A stretch of DNA of 64,000 bases, from positions 32,693,339 through 32,757,338 of the forward strand of contig NC_088650.1 in the NCBI RefSeq assembly GCF_964019385.1, given 5' to 3'. The notes beneath the pieces were generated by a model. The model saw only the letters and a list, made by a program, of their open reading frames with translations. It did not search any database and was not told the origin of the DNA. The stretch's first letter is position 1. The number at the start of each line of letters is the position of its first letter. This document shows positions 32,501 through 43,653 of this stretch, piece after piece. Origin of the DNA: Sycon ciliatum (Eukaryota > Porifera > Calcarea > Leucosolenida > Sycettidae). Both the position numbers and the translations under genes were made by a program.

Positions 32501-34260
32501 GAGCAAAGACAGCATGCAGACAACAGCCATGCCTGTGGTAAGTGCGAGGGTGCACACCATATTGCAGATTGTGGCGAATTCAAGAGTCTGCCCGTGCAAA
32601 AGAGAAATGACACGATCCGGAACCTACGGCTATGCGTCAACTGCCTGGGAGATGGGCACTGGGCACGAGACTGCATGGCAGCGGTGTGCCGAGAGTGTCA
32701 AGGCAAGCATCATCATTTACTGCACCGTGAACGACAAGGCAGTTTTACGCCATCACCACCAACGCGAAAAGAGGCTAGCCACCATGTGAACAGCGAATCC
32801 CAGCCAGCCAATGACGACGAGGCCGGCTTGACCTCATTCATGACGATACCGGTGAGGGTCGCAAATGGAACAGTGACTGCCACAGCCAACGTCCTTCTTG
32901 ACTCTGGATCAACATGCAGCTTTGTCACAGAGAGGCTTGCACACCGACTACGGCTGCGAGGAGAGCGCAAGCCAGTGCATGTTGGTGTGGTAGGCGGTCA
33001 AGTTCTCTCAGGCGAGCGAGAGGTGGTGTCTCTGTCCCTTCATCAATATGACAGCCAGGAGATATCAGAAGTTGAGGCATATGTGCTGCCAAAGATCACA
33101 AGCGACGTGCACGTTGCTGATTGGAGCCGTCTGCGTCACCAGTGGCCACATCTAGCAGACATTGATTTCCCTGCTGCAAGCAATCAACGCGCCATCGACA
33201 TCCTAATCGGGCTAAATTCAGCAGCACTGCACAGTGCACAGGAAGAACGGATTGGCAAGGCAGGTGAGCCCATTGCAAGGCGCACACCCTTGGGATGGGT
33301 CTGTTTCGGTTCAGCCATACAAGACAGCTCTGTCCAGCACACCCATCATGCCCTGGAACTAACACAGACAGGTCTCGACTCGCTTGTCCGTAACTTCTGG
33401 GACTTGGAAGCGGTCGGCATGCAACCGTCTGCTGAGAGCTACCTGTCACCTGACGAACGCCATGCTGAGGAAATGACTCGACAGCAGCTAGGGTACGCAG
33501 ATGGTCGATTCGTTGTCGGTATTTCCTGGCAGAATGGAGCGCGTCCTCAGATCACGAGCAACCGAGTGCAGGCCGAGGATCGGCTGCGTTCGCTACTGAG
33601 GTCTCTAGAGAGAAGACCAACCGTTCAGATTCGCTATGCAAAGGTGCTAGAGGAGTACCTACAGAAGGCGTACATTCAGGAGCTGACATCTGATCAAGTC
33701 CAGCAATGTGGCCGTGAGCAATGGTTTCTGCCGCACTTCGCAGTAGTCCGCGAAGACAAGGCTACAACTAAGGTCCGTGTTGGGTTTGATGCTGCAGCTC
33801 GCTTCAACGGCACGTCCATCAATGAACACATGTACGCTGGGCCGCGACTGCAGAATGACCTCGTCACAGTACTGATCCGGTTCTGCATGCACCCCGTGGC
33901 ACTGATTGCTGATGTGTCGGAGATGTTCCTTCAGGTATCACTACAGCCTGAGGATCGCAGATATCACCGATTTCTTTGGAAGACCGGGGACGGAGTCAAG
34001 GCCTATGAGTTCACCAGGTTGGCGTTTGGCATCCGTGCATCGCCATACCTAGCAGGCAGAGCTTTGCTGGAGACGGCCGAGCGTTTCGGAGCGAACTACG
34101 ACCCAGCAGTCAGTGACACAGTTTGCAAGGCATTCTACGTCGACGACATGTTGAAGTCCTTGCCTGACGACCAGAAAGCAATGCGTCTTCGGTCTCAGCT
34201 ACAAGACCTCCTGAAGAAAGGCGGCTTCCATCTCCGGAAGTGGTTGAGCAACAGTGAATG
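29588..34260 (+). pseudogene. BEL gag, protease and reverse transcriptase (interrupted)
   Basis: Begins at ATG 29588 (MSEERRISH). A hAT element (29767-30722) interrupts it after GTGGCAGA; the frame resumes with EEIAALQEQVLQ. Ser/Thr- and Gln-rich region near 31060-31430. Capsid-like LPKFDGKVKSYLKWRQRF near 31770. Zinc knuckles CGKCEGAHHIADC and CVNCLGDGHWARDC near 32530-32670. Protease LLDSGSTCSFVTE near 32887. Reverse transcriptase with FDAAARFNGTSINEH, SEMFLQVSL and catalytic FYVDDMLKSL near 34133. The frame ends at TGA 34258-34260 right after LRKWLSNS, where BEL elements normally continue without a break; the next part lies +1. It makes Gag and half of Pol only. Confidence 0.9.
29767..30722. 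mobile_element. hAT-type element inside BEL gag
   Basis: 956 bp with ends CAGGGGCGGATACAGG / CCTGGATCCGCCCC. The duplicated target is GTGGCAGA on the left (29759-29766) and CTGGCAGA on the right (30722-30729), one mismatch, so the right terminus may have lost a few bases. Inside is a ~140-bp tandem duplication (30065-30350) and a short frame with MSRRLPKRRAADQ, which might be a transposase first exon; the rest of a transposase is missing. Confidence 0.85.
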
Positions 34261-36248
34261 AATCAATTCCACCGGAGCACCGCGCGCCGGCCACGTCTAA
34301 GTCCATAACGGCACAAGAGTCGTCTGGACAGCCCTCACAAAAGGCACTGGGCGTAACGTGGATGGTCAGCGAAGATTATTTCACGTTTCACTATCAGGAA
34401 CCCACATCCGCTGCGTGCACGAAGCGCACCGTCCTCAGTCGCATGGCATCACTGTTTGACCCCAGAGGGCAACTAGCACCATTCACCATCAGGAGCAAGT
34501 TGTTGTTCCAGGAACTATGTCTTGCGGGGCTCGGCTGGGACGACCCACTGCCTGAAGAGACGGCGGTAGCTTGGCAAGAATGGTTTGCTGAGATGCCTAA
34601 GCTAACACAGCTACGCATTGATCGCTGTTTTCAAGATAGCACAACGTCGATGGGTCTGAGTGTGCACACGTTCACCGACGCATCAGAACGGGCCTACGCC
34701 GCTGCGTCATACGTCCGAGCAGAGCGACCAGATGGTACAGCGAAGGTTACCCTGGTGATGGCCAAGGCAAGACCAGCACCGATCAAGCGTCGATCCATTC
34801 CGATGCTAGAGCTGCAGGGAGCGGTCCTGGGTGTGCGTCTTGGGACGTACGTTAGCGAAGCTCTTGGTGTGAGAGCAGCCGACAGCCACTACTGGAGCGA
34901 TTCCATGAATGTCCAGTATTGGATTCGATCACCCAGCCGAAAGTTCAAGCTGGAAGTCGGCAACCGGATATCGGAGATCCAACAGCAGTCTATGGCACGG
35001 AACTGGCGTCATGTTCCCGGAGTCAGAAATCCAGCTGATCTCCCCACCCGTGGGATGACAGTCACACAGCTGGCAGAGGAGAGCAGGTGGTGGCATGGAC
35101 CAACGTTTCTGGCACAGCAACAGAGCGAATGGCCAGATCGCAGGATAGCTGTGCCGAAGGAGCTACCACAAATGCTCAAGACTCCTGAAATCACGATGAC
35201 GGCAATGATGTCACCACCGTTGCGGCTAAGTCCAAACAACTATTCCTCGTGGAGCCGTCTTGTGCGGGTCACGGCTTGGTGCATGCGTGCCATACACAAT
35301 CGCCGCAAGAGCCGACTGTCACAGCTAACGCTCAGCGACGCCCGTGTGAAGATTGCAATCAAGAACAGCAAGGAGGTTGCCGTGCCCGAGCTCTCACCAG
35401 CTGAGTTTGAAAGAGCGGAGCACTATTGGATCATGCGTGCGCAAGATGAGAGCTATGGTGAAGTGACGAGCACGCTGAGAAAAGGGAAGGAGTTGCCTAG
35501 CAGTGCCCCTCTTCTCAAGTTGCAACCGCGCATCGACGAACAGAGTGGATACCCCGTATTAAGAGTTAGTGGGAGACTGCGTACGGCTTACCACTTGGCA
35601 TCTGAGTTTCGATCGCCAATTATTCTCCCACCTCGACACCGAGTGACAGAGCTGATCATTCGGAGAGAGGATGAGCGATGCCGACACAGCATTGGCACGA
35701 ATCACATCCTGTCCAATCTCGCCGATCACTACTGGCTTGTGAAAGGCAAGCAAATGGTGAAGTCACATCGGCACCACTGCGTGGGATGTCAGAAGGTGTG
35801 GCGCAAACCAGCCACTCCCAGGATGGGTCCTCTCCCAGACCTCCGCACGCAAGGACCACTTCTGGCATTCGCCCGCACCGCTGTGGACTTCGCCGGACCA
35901 TTTCTAGTGAAGAAAGGTCGAGGACGTACACAAGAGAAGAGGTATGTGGCAGTGTTCACGTGTCTGCAATCTCGAGCGTGTCACTTGGAGCTGGTTACCT
36001 CTCTCGACACGACTGGCTTCAAGATGGCCCTGACGCGATTCTGCAAGCGTCGCGGCACACCTGAGATGTTGCTTACTGATAATGGAAGCAATTTTGTTGC
36101 GACAGAGCGAGAGCTGAGGGAGGCAGTCGCCCAGCTTGACCATGCCGACCTCACATCGGAGTATGCAGGCCAAGGGATTGAGTGGAAATTCAATCCGCCT
36201 CGTTCTCCTCATTTCGGCGGCGTGTTGAACGGATCGTGCGCTCCATGA
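34254..36248 (+). pseudogene. BEL pol, RNase H and integrase, frameshifted part
   Basis: In the +1 frame relative to the upstream part, continuing with ESIPPEHRA, SRMASLFDPRGQLAP, FTDASERAYAAASYV (RNase H), then YWSDSMNVQYWI. The integrase has a zinc-binding region ending HHCVGCQKVWRKP, VDFAGPF, and LLTDNGSNFVATE. The frame is lost at about 36222 (PHFGGV then a stop at 36246-36248), just where the catalytic E of the integrase should follow. Confidence 0.9.
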
Positions 36249-36820
36249 AGCAAGTTCTCCAGACTGTGCTGTACAAGGCTGATTTAACTGAAGAAGAGCT
36301 CCAGACAGTATTGGTGCAGGCCGAGGCTCTCATCAACTCGCGGCCATTGACAACGCTTTCGGAGGAAAGTGAAGACCTGGAGCCGCTAACGCCTTTGCAT
36401 TTCTTGGTTGGCCATTCGAGAGTTGCAACAGCGTTGGAAGCAACCCCGGAGGGGGGTCTGCATCGTCGCTGGCAGTTGCTTCAGGATCTGATGAAGCGCA
36501 TTTGGAAGAGGTGGCTCCGCGAGATTGTTGCTCGAGCCAATTTGGAGACGAAGTGGCACCGTGATAGTGCATCGGTTACAGTCGGCAAAATCCTAATGAT
36601 GCTGGACGAATCGCTCCCAAGGACTCAGTGGCCGCTTGGTCGAGTGGTCGCTACGTATCCTGGAAAGGACGGGAAGGTGCGCGTAGTGGACGTGAAGGTC
36701 AAAGGGAAGGTGTACAAGCGCAGCGTCCACCGCTTGGTGCCCCTAGATGTGGAACCGTCGGCAGTCAAGGTGACTCTCCCAGCCTCTGCCGAAGTCCGGC
36801 TAAGTGATCTCAATGAGTGA
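36182..36820 (+). pseudogene. BEL integrase C-terminus
   Basis: The third frame takes over from about 36223 with ERIVRSMKQVLQ, including the catalytic Glu, then LINSRPLTTL, TPLHFLVGH and the DUF-like BEL C-terminal WPLGRVVATYPGKDGKVRVVDV, ending at TGA 36818-36820. One base is missing at the junction. Confidence 0.9.
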
Positions 36821-36935
36821 CATTAACTGGCATGCTCGCCGTTGTTAATGCTGTGTATCAAGTTACGGTTTTGCCCAATAGCGTATAGGCATTAGATTCG
36901 CTCAGTTTTCCCACGTTCGCTCATGAGGGAGGGAA

Positions 36936-37514
36936 TGTTACGTTTTCTTACTCTTAGTACTCCCTTGTGCCATTGTTCCAGCAGATGCTGCAGGTGTCGC
37001 TGACCTGCACAGTTTGTACGAGTACTTGTAAATTTATGCAGTGCGTGTCTACAGCTGTATTTGAATGTGTGCGTAGTGCACAGTTGCAGTTGTGCCCTAG
37101 GCCCTGTGTCTGTGATACGTGATTTGTGGTGCGTGCTAGCTTACACGTGGGAATGCTACGCGCTTTCATGTGACCTGCGTTACTTCCTTCTCACTGTACT
37201 TCCTTTTATGCATGTATCGCTGGCATATGCGACACGGGCCGGCCGGGCCGGAGTGTGTATTGGTTTTGGAAGCATGTGCCTTTTGTTCTGTGAGTTGTTC
37301 ATGTTGCTGGCCGCGTGGTAATGTTTTGGTTCTTGTTGTGTTGGACCTGAGCTCTAGATTCTACAAGTTTGTAGCTGTTGTGATTTTACTATGTTCCATG
37401 GGTCTGAATAATTGTGTTCTCCGGAGTGGAGTAAAACTGAACTGTGATTCGATTGTGTGCGGAAACCCGGTGTTGACGAAAGTGTGTTGACCTGGGCGCT
37501 GAGGAAAAGTAACA
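36936..37514 (+). repeat. BEL 3' LTR (579 bp)
   Basis: Matches the 5' LTR except for the absent ~122-bp block containing the TTTATAAG. The remaining sequence is nearly identical. Confidence 0.93.
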
Positions 37515-37680
37515 AAGGGTACCAATGTAACTCTTCTCGAAGTACTCCAGGATGGGATCCATTTTTGGCGACAGCGTGTCTTCCAAGTGAAGGAAGAATT
37601 CGCTGCGTTTTCGTAACGTAATCTGGTGAAGAATCCATGGTGTAGTGATCCCACCACGACACTCTTATCCATGACCAAAA
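37515..37680 (-). pseudogene. MULE transposase fragment, part before the BEL insertion
   Basis: Reads on the minus strand RKRSEFFLHLEDTLSPKMD-type sequence, then ILEYFEKSYIGTL, and joins in frame to the 28827 end once one AAGGG is removed. A stop lies upstream near 37690. LEYFE..YIG directly before FPP.LWN is the expected order in MULE transposases. Confidence 0.78.
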
Positions 37681-37807
37681 ACGATTTTTTTCTATTCAAC
37701 TGTGAGCTTTTATAGCCAGAGCATGTTCCAGCAGTGGCATCAGGGTGATATCAGAAGCAGCCAATCAATGAAAAGTAACCACACTGCTAAGCTGGTGTGG
37801 CTGTGCC

Positions 37808-37922
37808 GCGCTGTGAGTCGGTGTGGCCGTGACTTGTCTCGCTGTGAGTGTGAGTTGACGACACTGTGAGCTGTCGGCTGTGAGTTGTCGCGCTGTGAGC
37901 TGTCTCGCGGTGACCTGTCGTG
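37808..37922. repeat. Right inverted array (MULE end)
   Basis: Inverted partner of 26691-26834, with GCTGTGAGTTGTCGCGCTGTGAGC-like units ending GGTGACCTGTCGTGT. Confidence 0.8.
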
Positions 37923-38120
37923 TTCCCGTGCTATGTTGTAGGAGTTGTCGTGCATACCAGCCATCTCACACGTCTTGCCCTGCACGCCACGCGCAGAAGT
38001 CCAGCACACATGGCCGGTATGGGTACGTACCGGGTGTCGAAATGCGTTTTTTGCAGGGAACGTGAACGTTAGTCTTACAGCTTTAGTCCTTCGCAAGCTT
38101 GCCACATCTACATGATCTAT

Positions 38121-38290
38121 GATCCAGATCAGGGAGTAGTGTATTTTACTACTCCCTGATCCAGATCCTGTCAAAGTACATGTAAGTAATTAGTTACAGC
38201 GTAGTTGACAAGGCAATGACATCATGTGATGTAGTTGACAAGGCAATGACATCATGTGATGTAGTTGACAAGGCAATGACATCATGTGTG
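38121..38290. repeat. Small hairpin and three 30-bp tandem repeats
   Basis: ATCAGGGAGTAGT (38128-38140) is inverted at 38148-38160. At 38201-38290 the unit GTAGTTGACAAGGCAATGAC plus ATCATGTGAT is repeated three times almost perfectly. Confidence 0.93.
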
Positions 38291-38539
38291 CGAAGAAAAA
38301 TACTTGTCCTGGGTTTTCAATGTTTTTCTTTTTCTTTGAATGAATGGAATTAAATTTTTATGACCAGCTGGAAGTCTGTTGCTAGTGTTGGTCAGTGTAC
38401 AAACTGTAGCCTTAGATCGACCAGGGCGTGCATGCTACACATGTATCGAAGACGTGATCGAGGCAAACGTCAGGTCGTTGAATGTCAGTATCATTAGTGA
38501 ATATTGTGGCACACGTTCTGACCCGACATCATCTTGGCA

Positions 38540-38822
38540 ATAAGTACACGCATCTGTAAATCGCCCCAGAACGCAAATGCTAGCCACGTTCTTCGGATGG
38601 ACCCCAATGCACCTGCTTTCAGAGCTATGTCATGCTACCTGAAGCGATACGCTACCGGTCACCGTGGTAGACCAAAGACAACACTCGCCACCACGGTCAT
38701 CAAGGATCTCCAAGAAAGGAACATCCCATAGAAGCTTCAAGAGTGTGGCCGTGGGGGACTTGGAAGAGGTCCGCGCCACTGCCACTGACAAGAATCAGTG
38801 GCGTGCCATGTTCCATCAGTAG
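38540..38822 (+). pseudogene. LINE ORF2 C-terminal fragment (RTE-like tail)
   Basis: SHVLRMDPNAPAF, GHRGRPKTTLATTVIKDLQE and, after a stop and a frame change, GDLEEVRATATDKNQWRAM before TAG 38820-38822. The RGRPKTTW/T...DRNKWR ending is typical of the extreme C-terminus of several LINE ORF2 proteins. Confidence 0.65.
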
Positions 38823-40342
38823 CTGCTGCATTTTGTCCACTCCGCTCAGTAACTCCGTTCCGAACGTTCAAGCCGTAACCGCTGCATTTTAGCCGCTCAG
38901 TAACTATTGGTGCTTGCACTCCGTTTCCCACTTTTTTCACAACCATCACATTGTAGCAGAGCTCAAAAGAGACAGAAATGGAAAGGTTAGCACTACATCG
39001 CTGCACTGTACGAGAACTGTTCTATTATTATACTGTGGCGTAAACCTTTGGTCCTTACCTTCTTCTAAGTAATTCTATTCTAATCTTGGCTTCAGATCAG
39101 ACGAAGGGGAATTGGGCACTGATTCCGATGAGCTATGTCTCGAGCCGATCAGAGAAGAGGAACCGTGTCAAATTTCATAAAATTAATAACACCTTCCATA
39201 TTTGGAAATTGGGCTTGATGACGTGCGAACTGCTTAGCTGTCACCATGCTGTGCATGCTCAGCAGTGTAATTGAATGGAAGAAAACAATTGGTGTTTTGC
39301 AGCTCTATTTCGTTCCCTGACGGTAACCAAATCTAGATGTAGGAATCTGTTGAGCAGGAGAGTGATACATGTCTTCCCGAAGGCTGTCCAGGCTGCAGTG
39401 GTGATGAAGAAGACACGATCATCACCCCGAGATCGATTGTAGCGAATTGGAAAACTCATGGTGAATTTGCTTCCACTCCAAAGTCCAAGGCAATGTCGAG
39501 GTATGAAGGGTGCTTGTATTGCCTTCCAAAGTGAAGAGGAGATGAACATGGCTTTGCATAGCTGTTGTTCTATGCCAACTTACCTACTCTTGGTGGTACC
39601 GTAGTGCTATATTGCAAATTTCGTGGACGAACAACTCTAGTCACTATTGGCTAGTGAGCAACACTAACAGGTGAGATTTTTCAATTTGACAAAAATTGTT
39701 TTTGTTTGAGAACTGACAGTGGCAGTCATTAGACTCAGTAGGTGTCTCTCTGCTGCTTCTTTCCCTTCATCGGTAGAGTTGTGCTCGAAGTAAAATAAAT
39801 AGAACATGTGGAACAAAAATCTGATCATGTAGTTCGAATTTCAACTTCAAAGTATGTGTACATCAAATCACAAAAATTTCAAGGTGGTGCTGTGCATTGA
39901 AAAAGACTGGGAGCTGGCAGCAATGGAAAGGGTAGAAACGAAACCAGTAAATGTAGAGTATTCATAAGGTAGAGGGAGTTGAAAACGGGAGAAGAGTAGT
40001 GAGCATTTCAGTTCGAAGTAGTGTCAATAGACAGCATTGTGTTGCATACGTTGTGAATATTGTGTGAATCTAATAATTGGCGGAGGGTAGTGATTAGGCA
40101 GAGTATTGTTACAATACAAGGTACTTTGTGAACAGATAGCAATCAAGATCACGGCATGGTTTAGACAGGAACTCATAAATGTCACGAAATTGCTAATCCA
40201 AAATTATAATATTATCCCCTGAGTAGTATTTTTTATTATGGTGTTCTCCTGTGTTTACATGCAGAGCCTTGACGTTGCTGGACGAGCGACAATATAAATT
40301 ACATAAACATGTAGCTCATGATGTGGAATGACTGCCGTATCG

Positions 40343-40509
40343 CATTGCCAACGCAAACCCATCCTGTGTCAGTGCAGCCATCCAGCAACTTCAACTCCCC
40401 GGATTAGATGCCGCTGCAGCTGAGCACCATGCCGATGGAAAGCCAGGAGTTGATAGCGAAGCATTCTGGTCTGCACAGTACAAGGCAAAGAACAATTATG
40501 AATTATAAC
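40343..40509 (+). other. Unrecognised open stretch in the foldback spacer
   Basis: A frame without ATG reads SCVSAAIQQLQLPGLDAAAAEHH-type sequence, then EAFWSAQYKAKNNYEL before TAA. Composition is protein-like, but I do not recognise it. It could be the last exon of the enzyme of the surrounding foldback. The stretch 39815-40342 before it shows nothing. Confidence 0.25.
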
Positions 40510-40654
40510 GCATTGTAATCCTTCACACACTTCTTTGTAAAAACAAACAAACGGTGCCATTATCACAACACTTGATCAAGCATCTTGATGGAGGTATTTT
40601 CCATTGTGCTGGCACAGAATCTGCACCAGGAAGACCATGTACACTTACACGTAT

Positions 40655-40890
40655 CTTGTGTGTGTTCGTGCGTGTGTGTTTGTGTATTCGTCTGTGCACA
40701 CGTGTGTGTGTGTGTGTGTGTGGGGGTCCTACGCACATGTGTATGGGTAGGAGTGTGTGTGTGTGTCGGGGGGGGGGGGGTACATGCACATGTGTATGGA
40801 TGTGCGCGCTGCACGCGCTTTCTGTGGGATGGGGTGGGGGTGCACGCACATGTGTACATGTGTGTGCGCAATACAGCATGTGTGTATGTG
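40655..40890. repeat. Imperfect (GT)n tract
   Basis: GT-rich sequence with a G-run at 40769-40780 and several ACATGTGT motifs. Confidence 0.93.
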
Positions 40891-41096
40891 TTCGTTGAAA
40901 ACAGGGTGTCCTCCTGATTCCATAAACTTTGTGATCATTGTGTTTTCATGTGCTTTGAAGTTGAAATTCGCAACACATGTACTGATGCTTGATTAGATTT
41001 ATGTTCCACATGTTCACACAAGGGAATGGTCTCAAACTGCGGAGAGTGCTCAATGCAAGCGAGGCAGAGCTTCATCACACACAAACATCTACCAGG

Positions 41097-41466
41097 CCAT
41101 GGTGTCGGACGACACCCGTAACGCCAAGGTCTATACCGGCATGTCTGCGCCGCCTTTCAAAGCTCGCTACTCCAACCATTTGACTACGCTCAGGCATGAC
41201 CGCTATGAGAATTCCACCGAGTTGTCAGACTCAAAGCATGTTTGGTCGATGAAGCGGGACAACAGACAGTACGTCATTGACTGGAAGATCCGCGACAGGG
41301 CCACCTCGTTCGATAACACGTCCAAGAGATGTGGCCTCTGCACTACCGAGAAGTATCACATCCTCGAAACCGACGCCCGCACTAGGCTAAACAAGCGAAA
41401 TGAGATTGTGTCAAAATGCAGGCACGAAAGCAAGTATGTCCTATCAAATTTTGTGCCCATCACATG
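41097..41466 (+). pseudogene. GIY-YIG endonuclease fragment of a Penelope-like family
   Basis: KVYTGMSAPPFKARYSNHL (GIY-YIG-like start), then VWSMKRDNRQYVIDWKIRDRA, KRCGLCTTEKYHIL and RLNKRNEIVSKCRHESKY before a TGA near 41465. It is a diverged copy of the C-terminal third of the ORF at 43654-44880 and carries no reverse transcriptase. It lies in the spacer of the foldback. Confidence 0.75.
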
Positions 41467-41507
41467 ATAAGGACAGTGATTATTTTATGGCCTTGGTAGC
41501 GCCTCTA

Positions 41508-42239
41508 CAGTCAACTTCGCCAATAACGACATTCGGCGGGGCATCAGAAAAGTGTCCTTATTCGCGAAGTGTCCTTATAACCGAAGTCCCATTTGAATGT
41601 ATGTGAACCCATATTTTGTATAGTATGACATGCATATCAAAATCAAGCTCTTTTCTTGCTCTATGTCAATGTGTACTTTATTTTCATATTGCAATTGAAA
41701 AGAACTAAAAATTCAATATGCAAAGGAAATCAATTGAAAAATATGCCTTCAAGTTGAGCCATCTACAGGGCCAGAAACATGTACATGTATGATGATTACT
41801 GTACAATCATGTACAACTACATGTACATTGTATACATAATGGTGTGCTGGTAAATCCAACAATTTTGAAGCCAACATAAAAAGGAAGAAAAAGCCCCCCC
41901 CCCTTGGCTGCATTTTCTTGCATGTGTGCCTTTATAATAATTATTTTAAATAATATCCATCACCATAGGTTCTGGTACTTCTGCATGACAGGTACATGTA
42001 CTTGACTGACAGGTACTTGAAATAGCTGTCAAAAGCCCAGAAAGTCGTTATTCAAGCAGTGAATATGACCTCGGGGCACTAAAAGCATGTCGCTATACGC
42101 GAATTGTCGTTATTCAGATAGTCGTTATATCCGAAGTTAAATGTATACAGTTAGATGGGACTTTGCTCTAGGCATGGAAATTCGGTCGTTATTCACGAAT
42201 TGTCGTTATATCCGCAGTCGTTATTAGCGAAGTTGACTG
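41508..42239. mobile_element. Pogo/mariner-type non-autonomous element, TA target site
   Basis: 732 bp with inverted ends CAGTCAACTTCGCCAATAAC / GTTATTAGCGAAGTTGACTG, TA on both sides (41506-41507, 42240-42241). Subterminal GTCGTTAT / ATAACGAC copies occur repeatedly near both ends. No transposase. Confidence 0.9.
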
Positions 42240-42287
42240 TATATCTGTTACCTGGCATGGCACCACTCTGCGCTATCACCTTTCCCT

Positions 42288-42410
42288 AGGCACTCTGTGC
42301 AATGCATCATGAAAAATGGGCTGGTCACACCCCGCAATATCATCACCCTCATCTAGCACCTTGGCACTCTGTACAATGCATCATGAAAAATGGACTTGTC
42401 ACATCCGGGA
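42288..42410. repeat. Two ~80-bp tandem copies
   Basis: GGCACTCTGTGCAATGCATC and GGCACTCTGTACAATGCATC, each followed by ATGAAAAATGG and GTCACA, start near 42289 and 42362. Confidence 0.85.
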
Positions 42411-43382
42411 CCCGACATGATAATTTTCACACTCCATAGTGACGGAGTTCACACCTTCTGAGTATATAACCAGTGTATCATACTTTGTTTGATCATCCAT
42501 CTGATGATCCGTTGCTTGAACGGTGAAACACTGTGTAATGGAATTTGATCTCTGACGGTTTTTCCGCTTGTGTGTGTTCCACATGTCTATTTATTTTATT
42601 TTACTTCAAGCACAACCCTACCAATGAAGGGAAAGAAGCGCAAAGACACCTACTGAGTCAAATGACTGCCACTGTCAGTTCTCAAACAAAAACATTTTTT
42701 GTCAAATTGAAAAATCTCACCTGTTAGTGTTGCTCATTAGCCACTAGTGACTAGAGTTGTTCGTCCACGCAATTTGCAATATGCCACTACGGTATCAGCA
42801 AGAGTAGGTAAATTGGCGTAGAACAACAGCTATGCACAGCCATGTTCATCTCCTATTCACTTTGAAAGGCAGTACAAGCACCCTTCATACCTCGACATTG
42901 CCTTGGAGTGGAAGCAAATTCACCATGAGTTTTCCAATTCGCTACAATCGATCTCGGGGTGATGATCGTGTCTTCTTCATCACCACTGCAGCCTGGACAG
43001 CCTTCGGGAAGACATGTATCACTCTCCTGCTCAACAGATTCCTACATCTAGATTTGGTTACCGTCAGGGAACGAAATAGAGCTGCAAAACACCAAAGTAA
43101 TTGTTTTCTTCCATTCAATTACACTGCTGAGCATGCACAGCATGGTGACAGCTAAGCAGTTCGCACCGTCCATGTGCCGAGTGTATCACCCAGAACTCAT
43201 GCTAGAAGCTAATAATATGGCCGCATAGGTGGGTTTATAGCAGGTCCCAGCCCCTGTTGTTGTTGATTTCCGGGGATAGCTCCCTGATGTTGATGGCCTC
43301 TCGGATCCTCCTCCTGATCCTGTAAAGTAAGTAAATTATCGTATCCGTTCCCGAAGGGAACTCACGACGGCCGCTAACACCC

Positions 43383-43625
43383 GATAAACCCTAGCGGCAG
43401 ATGCAGCGCCTAACGGTGGGGGTGAGTGGGCAAGTCTCACAACCACTGGCACAAGTGCCGAAAACGACCCCATTAGCTGCATCCATGTACCCCTTGTGCC
43501 TGGCCACAAGTTCCCAGTTGACTGTGGGTAGCAGCACGGCTGGAAAAACCGCTCCCAGGCAGGACTTGAACCAGGTACCTCTCGTATCTCAATCATGGTC
43601 TTTGACCAACCCACTGTGCCTGCTT
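43383..43625 (-). repeat. tRNA-derived SINE
   Basis: On the minus strand the head has GGCACAGTGGGTTGG (A-box-like) and GGTTCAAGTCC (B box) about 48 nt apart, the spacing of a tRNA gene. The body (43383-43519) is shared with 7577-7719. Intact pol III boxes plus a repeated body point to a SINE. Confidence 0.72.
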
Positions 43626-43653
43626 CCTGATCCTGTATTAGCACACATATTCG

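Larger units (their letters stand above)
28828..37514 (+). mobile_element. BEL/Pao LTR retrotransposon with an internal hAT insertion
   Basis: LTRs at 28828-29528 and 36936-37514, both TGTTACG...AGTAACA. A 5-bp AAGGG duplication (28823-28827 and 37515-37519) fits BEL/Pao. A purine tract GAGGGAGGGAA precedes the 3' LTR and TGGCACCTCCGACGGG follows the 5' LTR as a primer site. Gag-Pol is in one frame but carries a hAT insertion and two single-base frameshifts, so this copy is defective. Confidence 0.93.
39223..43165. repeat. Large foldback: ~590-bp inverted arms around a 2.76-kb spacer
   Basis: 39223-39814 and 42574-43165 are inverted copies, from GTGCGAACTGCTTAGCTGTCACCATG at the outer edge to GAACATGTGGAACA at the inner edge, with scattered differences. 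The arms contain no known transposase motif; arm frames such as MSFPIRYNRSRGDDRVFF are shared because the arms are copies. The spacer holds a GIY-YIG fragment, a GT tract and a pogo-type MITE. It may be a foldback transposon or a DNA transposon with long ends that lost its enzyme. Confidence 0.88.

Noticed and set aside
38201..38290. Possible CRISPR-like array
   Set aside because: Three contiguous 30-bp repeats without spacers in a eukaryotic genome; a simple tandem repeat.
39259..39549. Frames MSFPIRYNRSRGDDRVFF in both foldback arms
   Set aside because: Same sequence in inverted copies; no domain recognised, so not called a gene.
43521..43625. Functional tRNA gene
   Set aside because: The A and B boxes are present, but no clean cloverleaf and the attached body recurs at 7.6 kb; a SINE head is more likely.
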